From Cymbomonas tetramitiformis (Eukaryota > Chlorophyta > Pyramimonadophyceae > Pyramimonadales > Pyramimonadaceae), in the NCBI GenBank assembly GCA_001247695.2, contig LGRX02035398.1, positions 1 to 64,000 of the forward strand: DNA of 64,000 nucleotides. Reading direction: 5' to 3'. Below the pieces are notes generated by a model. The model was not told where the DNA came from, did not search any database, and worked only from the letters and a program-made list of their open reading frames with translations. This document shows, piece by piece, positions 56,101-64,000 of this stretch (its first letter is position 1; every line of letters starts with the position of its first letter). A program made the translations under genes and the position numbers.

Positions 56101-58400
56101 TACCTGGTCCTTTTTGTCGCACCACTGGTCATTTTTGTCGCTGTCGCAGAATATTCTTTTGTCGCGAGACCACCGCACAAAATCTTCTCAAAAAAACAGT
56201 GAATTCTGTTCGTTCCCTTAAAGGGGTAAAGCAGGTTTTCAGAAAATAAATGGAGACATGAATTCGACATCGTCGTTCGAACAGTGTCAAGGTGCCCCAA
56301 AAATTTTCGCCATCCAAAATTTTAAACTTCAGGTTGTCGCAACTGTCTGTCAACCGACGGATCGGACCTTCGACCGACCGCTAGATCAGTCAAAATGAAA
56401 TCTGACTCGGAAACCGAATCTAAATTTTGTCGCAAGCATGTAGAAGATACAGCAGCCCTCCGTCGACTGTTTACTTACCGACGGATCAAACCGTCGAACG
56501 ACCGCTCGATCAGAAAAAAATGAAATCCGCATCGGAAACCGAATCTAGTTTGTGTCGCTAGGATGTCGAAGATACAGCAGCCCTCCAGTCGACTGTTTGT
56601 CGACCGAACGATCTAACCGTCGACAGACCGCCCGATCAGTAAAAATACAGAAATCCGCTCGATCGATCAGAAATCCGCATCGGAAATCGAATCTTGGGGC
56701 TGTCACAAGAAGTGTCGCAAGACTGTCGCAAGGATCTAGGATGTAGAAGATCCAGTACAGCAGCCCTCCAGAGTCCAGTCGACTGTTTTCCGACCGCGTG
56801 TCCGCGTCACAGTCCGCGTCACGGTCCCATCTTCCCAAGGTCACCGTCACCACATCTTGAACAACTACAGTATCCTTTAATCTTAAGCGACCGACAACCT
56901 GTATTGTAATTACCAGGCGCCGACAACGACCAACCGACCTCCGCGGCGTATTGATGTTCTTCGTTTGTTTTTTTTGTTTGACTATTTTAGTTTCTGACTA
57001 GCGCACTGTTCCCTACAGTGTTGTTTACTCCGCCCTTTTTTGTACTTTGTTTCTGCGCTGGGATTGCGCCCTTGGAGCCCCTAGACATTTTTCTTGTCCC
57101 CAACACGCATGCCTTGTATAGCGCGCTGTTCTTTTTGCAGGATCTAGTGCGTTGAACGAAGGCAACAGAAAACTTGGCTGCTAGCTCCCTTTTAGCATTT
57201 CGGTTTGATTTCGTTGGCAGTGCTTGAATTCCGTCCGCCGGGAATCTTGCACGCCGACTCCCATCTCTGCTCTTTAGCGTGCAGTTATTTGCAGAATCTC
57301 GTGCGCTGTCGGTGACTGACGCATTGCCTCCCTTTCCGGAGTTTGTTTTTACGCTGGGAGTGCTTGGAGCCCGTTGGGCATCTTGCCTATCGGGTTGGGT
57401 TCGATTCCCAACACCTCTGCTGACTGGCGCGCTGTTTTTTTGCAGGTTAGCATGCGTTTTCGGCGTCAACATTGCTGTCTTTTTTTATTTTCGTGCGTTG
57501 CTGTTACGATGTGCATGCTATTGTTTTGACTATCCTAAATTGTACTTATTTACAGATCTGTGCCTGCAGGAACTCTGCGATTTTTGGCCGTCTGTAGCAC
57601 TGGAAGGAGCTGTAGGCAACTCTGCCGATTTCCAAGACTGCTATTGCTTACTTTAGGATAGATGAACTGTTTTAATTGATTGATCGATACGTAGTTTTTG
57701 TTTGCTGTCTCGTTCCATTTTGTGCCAGGGGCACGACGACAGATGCTCGGAAATATGTTTTTGATTGAACGTGCAAAGGTACACAATTCGGATTTTATAA
57801 TATACTGGATCAGGGCCAGATTGAGGTACAAACGATAATTCGGTTCCGAGTTCTGAAGGCCAAACACTTCTCAAGTGCTCCACTTATTCACTCGTCACTC
57901 AGGTTGCAGGGTCAACCACTCGACAGCCGATGTCACACTTCGGCTCAACGTTCAATTCCCGATCCGATCTCATTTCTAATTCCGATTCGTCATTCTCGAT
58001 TCAGATGTTATGCCGACAGACTGACACGATGACTGCCCCACAGTACTGTCATACTACTGTACTGTCATACTGTCATACTGTCATAGCGTCATACTGTCAT
58101 ACTGTCATAACCTTGATATCTGATATTCGATTTCATTGTCTTTTCAACCCCGATGCGAATCTGACCATTCTTCGAGGGTCTGACTGAGTTCCACGATGAC
58201 ACCCCCCACAGTACTGTCATACTACTATAGTGTCATACTGTCATAGTGTCATAGTGTCATACTGTCATACCCCGGACATCTGGTATTCATTCTCATCGTG
58301 ATTTCAAGCCCAATTTCACTGTCATCGTGCCAATCCCAGATTACCCCCGATGACACACATACGGACGCATAGGCATATCGGCTCACGCTGTGCCTCCGGG
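56101..58400. other. Non-coding repeat-rich stretch
   Basis: 56,335-56,800 holds about three degenerate ~125-180-base repeats (CAGCAGCCCTCC at 56,450, 56,576 and 56,758; GTCGACTGTT; TCGGAAACCGAATCTA). 56,990-57,560 holds older repeats with TTTTTGCAG and GCGCGCTGTT words. 58,018-58,275 holds a CATACTGT minisatellite in two blocks. The right part presumably includes the LTR of the minus-strand chromovirus. No gene is supported. Confidence 0.7.
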
Positions 58401-58404
58401 CACA

Positions 58405-58422
58405 ACTCTCCCCCCCTTAGGA
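58405..58422 (-). other. Polypurine tract of the right chromovirus; LTR starts at 58,404 and runs left
   Basis: On the minus strand CTCCTAAGGGGGGGAGAG is followed by TTGTGCCCGG, matching the tract and LTR start of the left element. The far LTR end cannot be placed because no second copy is in the window. Confidence 0.65.
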
Positions 58423-58592
58423 GTGGTCTACCTCCTGGGATCACTCCGCTAAGGTACCCATCTAAGTTCCAGTTCTTAGGTTTTCTGGTTCCTTGTTGTT
58501 TCCAGTTCTTAGGTTCTCTGGTCCCTCTTCGAGCATAGTTTGCCTGCCGCTACCAGGGCACCACTTTCAAGAAGAAGGGTGCCACTTGGAAT

Positions 58593-61500
58593 CTAAAGCG
58601 GGTCTTCAGTTTTGCGGAGGCGTAAATGTCGGAAAAGTTGTCGTAGCAGAAGTGCTGGCACGGGATATACACTCGCAGATCGGCCCGCTCCAGTCTGCTG
58701 CGGGTGAGGTCCAAGCTGAGCAGTCTCTGGATGAGCACCGGTTGCCCATCTGCACGCACACGGTGTTGAAGTAGTACAGCGTAGCAGGGGCGAGGGTGGC
58801 GCCGAGTTCGTCCATATGCAGGTGGGCTTCATGTACTGCGTACCGTACATGCAGTAGGTACACACCAGCGGAGGAGGGAGCTGGCGCATCATAGGGCGAA
58901 GCCGTAGCGCGTTAGGGAAGCGACCTCTGGGGTTTTCCATGAACCAATGTTTCGGCTCCAGGTAGTCAATGATCTGCAATGCTCGTCGTACGATTTTGTC
59001 AGCCTGGGGAAGGTCAGGGGGTCCACCAGTGGTGCGCGCTTGACTGTACTGCCTGCAGGGGGGACTTGCCCAAACGACATCGAAGAATCCAGGCGGGTAT
59101 TGTTTGTAGTCCCATTGCAGGATGTCACACACATGAGTGGGTTGCCAGATATGCCCGGAGTCGAGGGTCACCACTGAAGCGGAGGGGAAGCAATTCAGGA
59201 ATTCCCTCTCTACTGAGCCAGTACCGCTGAAAAGTACGAGAATCCTGGGCGTGCGGGTTGCTTTCGTCTGTATCGCCAGCAGCTCTGTCACCAGTGCCAA
59301 CGACCCATCTTCCACGCGCTCTTGGCGTTCCCACGGCAGGGGGGTATCATATTCCATCTGTTCGAGCTGGTCCAGTTCATCGCAGGGATTAGTGATGAGG
59401 TGGGCCAGTGTCATTCCGGCTTGAGCGGAGTGACGGCCACGTTGCTCGCGTCGCCGAGTGGCTTCGTCGCGAACTTGCGCTTCCATGTGCAGTCTCGCTT
59501 GCTCGAATTCACGAAGCTGTTGAAGTGGACTTCCGCGTTCAAGTTTGTCACGCGTCCTCCATTGGTCGTGAGCTTTGGAGTAGCCAGTCCAGCGAACCTT
59601 CCACTCTTCCACCTCTTTTCCTCGAACAGACCGCACTCGACGTGCAAGAATGCGCTCAACGTGTGCTTCCTTCTGACCGTCCACTACCACCTCTTCAGGT
59701 ACTGCTAGGTGATCGCGTGCGGCAAAAGCATCTTGACCGCTGGTGTACGGTTTGAGGCGATGTTGAGCGAACACGTCGTGAATCCGCCAGTGAGGAGGGA
59801 GGCGTAGGCGGTAGGCTACTGGAGCTCCTCTGTCGGCCTCTGGCATGGTCATCTGTACATCGCTGAAGAAGCGTTCGGTCACAGGAACTGGTCCATGCCA
59901 GCGCTTGGTCAGTTTCCTACAGATGGAGCGATCCATCACCTTCTCCGTAAGGTGTTTCGCCTCTATCCAGACCAGATCTCCAACAGCATACTCCCGCTGC
60001 CCGTGCCTGCGATCAAACTGTTCGCGCTGTCGCTGTTGAGCCAGCTCTAACCGCTGTCTGGCGTCCCGCAGCTGCGACGAAAATTTCACAGCCACTTCGT
60101 GTGCGGTGCCTACTCCCCCAGTTCGTCGTCCAGCGGTGGACTGTGCGGCCTCCAGGAAAAGGTCCAACTGCGACAGCGGCGAGAACCCGAACACCAGTTC
60201 AAATGGCGTGAAGCCAGTAGATTCACTCCTGGAGTCATTGATCGCGAACTCCACGTTAGTGGTGAACAGATCCCAGTCCTCCACATTGGCGTCTACAAAG
60301 GACCTGAGCATGTCCTCAATAACCCTGTTGCTGTGTTCCGCCTGGCCGTCAGACCGAGGGTTGTACGGCGTGGTACGAGCCACCTTCACACCCATCAGTC
60401 TCATGAGTTCCTGCCAGAAAGCATCTTGAAACCGTGGGTCACGATCAGAGACAATCTTCATAGGCGCGCCATGTAAGCGCCACACCGAGTCAAAGTAGAT
60501 TCTGGCCACCACAGCTGCAGAGCTGTCGCCGAAGTTCATCGGCACAACGTGGACCATCTTCGTCAGCTTGCAAGTGAAGGCCACGAAAGCGTCATTACCT
60601 CTCTCTGATACTGGCAGGCCGGTGACGAAGTCCACCGCGACATCCTGCCATGGCCTGTTCGGGATGCTGTGAGGGTTTAGCAACCCATCCGGGTAAGTCC
60701 CCCGCGGCCTCACTGATTGGCACACTGCGCAGGATGCAACCCAGGTGCCCACATCTTCCGCGGCACCACGCCAATAGAAGCGTCGCAGCACCCTCTCCAG
60801 AGTCTTGTCTCGCCCAGTGTGACCCGAGGACAATGACTCATGAGCATGACGAATCACTACTTCTCGAAGTGGAGAGTCCTCCCCCAGCACCAACTGATAT
60901 CTCCCTGCTGCGGTCCTCCAAACCACTTCACCCACTAGCCTGAAGTCCTGTAGGCATTGGTGTGGCGCCGCCTTCACTTCCTCTTTTAGTGAACGAAGTG
61001 TCCCCTCTCGGGTGTACTCCGCTTTCAACGCACGCAGGAACTTTGAGTCCGACTGCTGGGAGGCTGCGTCTCTGAAGTCTGCTGCCTCACCTGTCCTTAT
61101 CACAGCGGGGGCTGTTCGCGGATGCCTCACGCGTGCTGGATGTGGTTTGGCGGGAGGGGCGTGTACTATCAGAACAGGCCAGCGAAGGTCGAAAGCCTTC
61201 CCATCTGGGTTCTCGAAGAACTGATTGGGCTCGCCCTTATCATCGTGAGTAGGGATGACCTCCACAATCTGCATATTGGCCTTTCTGAAAAGTTTGCGCC
61301 ACGCGGGGAGCTTGGACTGGTGATCTGGTAGAACGAAGACTGCTGAGGTGTTTTCTGGGTCTGCCTTCCATTCTGCGATATACTTGTTCAAGATCGCCTC
61401 CACCGTAATGTGCTTGGAGTTGTATGGAGGGTTACACCAAACCCGAAGACCCCTCCATTTCTCTGAAAGGCAGTCCGTCCAGAATCTATCCGCCTGTCTG

Positions 61501-64000
61501 TTGCGGCCGCCAAAGTCACAACAAGCGTCCACATCGAAGGGTCCAAACTTCTCGGCGTACTTCGAGGAGTACTCTGCTCGGACACGCCAATTCTGTGAGT
61601 CCTCTGGGGGAGCCTGCCGTTTTTGTGGGTGAAGGACCGGGGATGGAGTTGACTGCTGGGGCGCCTGCTGCAGGGTTGGTGAGCTCGCTGGCACCTTCTC
61701 AGTGGGCGCCTCCGATGCGTCAGCTCGTGATATAGGCGTTCGCGTCTTCGGTGACGCCAACTGTGGAGGCGCTGGGGTCGTAGAGGCTTTCCCAGCGCGT
61801 GACATACTCCTCGTTATCCTTATCTGGGGTGGGGCTCTGTCAGGGGGTTCGTGAGGAGCTTCTGTCGGCTTCGCGCTATCAGCTTCAGGCCAGTCAGGCA
61901 TGTCGAAGTCGAGTTGATCCTCCTTCATTCCCTTGTAGAGCTTCGGGTTAACGAGAGCGATGGTCTCCCCCATGTCCATGGCCTGTTCCGCCACGGAGAG
62001 GGTTTCCACTGCTGAGAGCCAACAGTCAACAGTCTGGACCCAGTGGGGATGAGCTGCGGGTGGTGAGCTGGAGAAGCATTCAGATTCCAGCGTTGCCAGG
62101 GGGTCTTTCGGCAGATCTGAGGTGGGGTCGATCACTCCTGCCTCCTTCAACCCCTCGCGCACGTCCTTGTCTTTGAAGTCGGGTCTTCTGGACAGGGCGT
62201 CCGGCACCAGCAGCAGCGCTCCCTTGATGTACTCCATTCTCGGGACTCCCACCTCCACCAGATCCATGTACCAGCGTGCCTGTCTGCGGCTAAGCTCTCT
62301 GCCAGGTTCCATTAGCCATTCAAGGGGGCGGTGATCACCCTGGATGCGGAAGTTGGTGAAGATGAGGTAATGCCGCCAGGTGACGGTGGTACAGTGGTGT
62401 AGAGCACCTAGCTCACGCTCGCCAGTGTGATAATTCTGCTCGGCGGCTGAGAACTGGCGGCTCTCGTATGCTATCACGCGCAGCCCAAGACCATCTCCAT
62501 TGTCTTGCATCAGTACTCCCCCAAGAGCGATGCCGCTAGCATCCGTCTGCACCACGAAAGGTGCTGTGCCGTCTGCGGCACCCTTAATGTTGGGCAAGGC
62601 GAGCACTGGCGCTGAGGTGAGGGCCTTCTTCAGCTCCTCGAAGGCCCACTGCTGCATGTGACCCCACTCCCAGGGTACGTCCGACTTGGTCAACCGGGTG
62701 AGGGGCTGAGCGATCTCGGAGAAGCAGTGAATGAACCTGCGGTAGTACCCCGCCAGGCCCAAGAACTGCCTGACGTGGGTAACCGTTTCCAGCTCGGGCC
62801 AATCCCTCACTGCAGCCACCTTGTCGTGTTGGGGTCTGCAGCCATCCGCGGAGATACAGTGGCCAAGGAACCGCAAGGATTTCTTCAACAGTTGGCACTT
62901 GGACCTCTTGAGGAAGACGCCCTTCTCCCTGCATGTCAGGAGCAGTTGCTTGACGTGTTCGTAGTGCTCTGCAGCGGTGTTGCTGAAGACGACCACATCA
63001 TCGATGAAGATCCGGACAAATGGGAGATGGCCCAAGGCCCGCTGCATCCGTCGCTGGTACTGAGACGGTGAATTCTGCAGCCCCTGCGGCATGACCAACC
63101 ACTCATACGACCCCATCTGGGTGGTGAAGGCGGTCTTCTCGACATCTCCTGGTGCCATCGGTACTTGCCAGAAGCCATCCACCGCGTCGAACGAAGAGAA
63201 GAACTTCGCACCCTGCATCTCGTCGAACATCATTTGGATGTCTGGAAGAGGATACTTGTCCTTAACTGTCTGGCGGTTGAGGAGGCGGTAATCGATCACC
63301 AGTCGCAGCTCCTTGGGGTTCCCCGGTTTGGGGACCATCAGACAGGGAGCTGCATAAGGGCTGGAAGAGGGTCGGATGTAGCCCTTGGACATCAGGGTCT
63401 CCACGCGTTCTCGAAGTTGGCGGAGTTCCTCTGCGGACTTCTTGTAGATGCGCTGGCAGGGCGGCCCCTTCTTGCTCAGCTCAGGGTCCAGGTTAATGTT
63501 GGCTTCATCTTGGGGGTCATGTCTGAGTCCATCGATGTTCGGTAGTGCAGTCGTCATCTCCTTTTTGTACTCCTCACCCCAGAAGTCCTGAAACTTGAGG
63601 GTCCACTCAGGGCTCACTTCTGCATCTTCAGTATCCGCAGCGGGTTCGGCGTTCTCAGAGTCGATAGCCGTGGCTGCAAAGGCAGAAGCAGTATCATCGG
63701 GGGACTTCTCGGCCATCATGAGCCAGGCGGGTTGTATCTCCGGGTCGTCATTGCCGCGTAGCTTTTGCGTCTCCGCGTACACCAGGTACTTCTTCAGCTG
63801 GGCAGGGGTTAGGAACACCTCATCCACCAATCCCGCGCAGGCCGTGCCCTTCGGAGACCTGTCTCCAGATGCTTTCCCAGGAGAACAGCCTGTGATGGTG
63901 ACGCGATCCCCAATCTTACCACTGCGGGACTTCCTGAGGAAGGAGACGGAGCCATTCCCTTCATAACCCAGAGTGACAGGAGAGTGACTGCGCAACCATC
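58593..64000 (-). CDS. Ty3/gypsy chromovirus Pol with adenine- and cytosine-methyltransferase domains (5' end outside window)
   Basis: About 1,800 residues, open to the window edge and with no frameshift. In order (residues from 63,995): RT (YIRPSSSPYAAPCLM, FIDDVVVF ~328), RNase H (QTDASGIALGG ~483), Dam-like adenine methyltransferase (~800-945; FGPFDVDACCD, VWCNPPYN ~854), integrase zinc region (~1050-1092), integrase core with VDF, VSDRDPRF (~1182) and GQAEHSN (~1220), chromodomain (~1445-1488; VEEWKVRWTGYSKAHDQW), and C5 methyltransferase (~1580-1740; ILVLFSGTGSVERE, WASPPCRQYS, WFMENPRGRF). All integrase acidic residues and both methyltransferase signature motifs are present, unlike the left copy. 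Same architecture and adjoining polypurine tract mean both belong to one lineage; their many differences show an old split. Confidence 0.93.
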   Translation of the reverse strand, partial: WLRSHSPVTLGYEGNGSVSFLRKSRSGKIGDRVTITGCSPGKASGDRSPKGTACAGLVDEVFLTPAQLKKYLVYAETQKLRGNDDPEIQPAWLMMAEKSPDDTASAFAATAIDSENAEPAADTEDAEVSPEWTLKFQDFWGEEYKKEMTTALPNIDGLRHDPQDEANINLDPELSKKGPPCQRIYKKSAEELRQLRERVETLMSKGYIRPSSSPYAAPCLMVPKPGNPKELRLVIDYRLLNRQTVKDKYPLPDIQMMFDEMQGAKFFSSFDAVDGFWQVPMAPGDVEKTAFTTQMGSYEWLVMPQGLQNSPSQYQRRMQRALGHLPFVRIFIDDVVVFSNTAAEHYEHVKQLLLTCREKGVFLKRSKCQLLKKSLRFLGHCISADGCRPQHDKVAAVRDWPELETVTHVRQFLGLAGYYRRFIHCFSEIAQPLTRLTKSDVPWEWGHMQQWAFEELKKALTSAPVLALPNIKGAADGTAPFVVQTDASGIALGGVLMQDNGDGLGLRVIAYESRQFSAAEQNYHTGERELGALHHCTTVTWRHYLIFTNFRIQGDHRPLEWLMEPGRELSRRQARWYMDLVEVGVPRMEYIKGALLLVPDALSRRPDFKDKDVREGLKEAGVIDPTSDLPKDPLATLESECFSSSPPAAHPHWVQTVDCWLSAVETLSVAEQAMDMGETIALVNPKLYKGMKEDQLDFDMPDWPEADSAKPTEAPHEPPDRAPPQIRITRSMSRAGKASTTPAPPQLASPKTRTPISRADASEAPTEKVPASSPTLQQAPQQSTPSPVLHPQKRQAPPEDSQNWRVRAEYSSKYAEKFGPFDVDACCDFGGRNRQADRFWTDCLSEKWRGLRVWCNPPYNSKHITVEAILNKYIAEWKADPENTSAVFVLPDHQSKLPAWRKLFRKANMQIVEVIPTHDDKGEPNQFFENPDGKAFDLRWPVLIVHAPPAKPHPARVRHPRTAPAVIRTGEAADFRDAASQQSDSKFLRALKAEYTREGTLRSLKEEVKAAPHQCLQDFRLVGEVVWRTAAGRYQLVLGEDSPLREVVIRHAHESLSSGHTGRDKTLERVLRRFYWRGAAEDVGTWVASCAVCQSVRPRGTYPDGLLNPHSIPNRPWQDVAVDFVTGLPVSERGNDAFVAFTCKLTKMVHVVPMNFGDSSAAVVARIYFDSVWRLHGAPMKIVSDRDPRFQDAFWQELMRLMGVKVARTTPYNPRSDGQAEHSNRVIEDMLRSFVDANVEDWDLFTTNVEFAINDSRSESTGFTPFELVFGFSPLSQLDLFLEAAQSTAGRRTGGVGTAHEVAVKFSSQLRDARQRLELAQQRQREQFDRRHGQREYAVGDLVWIEAKHLTEKVMDRSICRKLTKRWHGPVPVTERFFSDVQMTMPEADRGAPVAYRLRLPPHWRIHDVFAQHRLKPYTSGQDAFAARDHLAVPEEVVVDGQKEAHVERILARRVRSVRGKEVEEWKVRWTGYSKAHDQWRTRDKLERGSPLQQLREFEQARLHMEAQVRDEATRRREQRGRHSAQAGMTLAHLITNPCDELDQLEQMEYDTPLPWERQERVEDGSLALVTELLAIQTKATRTPRILVLFSGTGSVEREFLNCFPSASVVTLDSGHIWQPTHVCDILQWDYKQYPPGFFDVVWASPPCRQYSQARTTGGPPDLPQADKIVRRALQIIDYLEPKHWFMENPRGRFPNALRLRPMMRQLPPPLVCTYCMYGTQYMKPTCIWTNSAPPSPLLRCTTSTPCACRWATGAHPETAQLGPHPQQTGAGRSASVYPVPALLLRQLFRHLRLRKTEDPL

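Noticed and set aside
57380..57415. T-arm-like GTTGGGTTCGATTCCCAAC
   Set aside because: No matching A-box or anticodon arm at the right distance; probably chance inside degenerate repeats.

Overview
This window is nuclear DNA of a eukaryote. It has GT-AG introns, Ty3/gypsy and LINE retroelements, DNA transposons, minisatellites and very few ordinary genes. A homoserine kinase fragment (an enzyme animals lack) and the combination of chromoviruses, TNP2-type and other DNA transposons and element-borne DNA methyltransferases suggest an alga or related protist, probably with a large, repeat-rich genome. The species cannot be named from the sequence. Only one ordinary single-copy-looking gene is seen, a DMT/EamA transporter at 22.6-23.9 kb. 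Nearly everything else is mobile elements, their remains, or satellites.

Layout. 0-6.1 kb: 3' part of a chromovirus whose Pol carries RT, RNase H, a Dam-like N6-adenine methyltransferase domain, integrase, a chromodomain and a phage-type C5-cytosine methyltransferase domain, followed by polypurine tract and LTR. 6.1-8.3 kb: a leftward gene of unknown function with a tandemly amplified exon/intron unit. 8.6-9.4 kb: foldback DNA and a tRNA-like sequence. 9.7-11.6 kb: a rightward four-exon gene of unknown function. 11.7-12.5 kb: 110-bp minisatellite. 12.8-16.4 kb: a multi-exon TNP2-like transposase gene, then about 1 kb of dense short dyads. 17.4-20.4 kb: decayed gypsy element with an integrase-PHD finger and a further methyltransferase-like domain, then LTR repeats. 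20.6 kb: homoserine kinase pseudogene fragment. 24.0-29.25 kb: satellite block bracketed by inverted repeats. 29.6-30.7 kb: short TIR element. 35.6-38.0 kb: gag and truncated pol of another gypsy element. 38.5-56.1 kb: a LINE interrupted in ORF1 by an 8.9-kb TIR transposon (39,572-48,483). 58.4-64 kb: a second dual-methyltransferase chromovirus on the minus strand.

The most interesting part is the 8.9-kb TIR element. It has 27-bp perfect terminal inverted repeats and a 4-bp target duplication that interrupts the LINE ORF in frame. It carries two divergent spliced genes: a three-exon protein ending in a DNA-methyltransferase-like domain, and a three-exon DDE-type (DUF7869/Sola-like) transposase candidate. 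The facing large intron of each gene holds a nine-copy array of the same 18-bp palindrome, GTTCATTAGCTAATGAAC, with a different spacer on each side.

A common theme runs through the window. Four elements from three unrelated classes each encode a SAM-dependent methyltransferase-like domain, and introns of element genes are packed with element-specific repeats. Several genes are broken by single-base frameshifts, so much of this is decaying, although the minus-strand chromovirus looks intact as far as it is visible.
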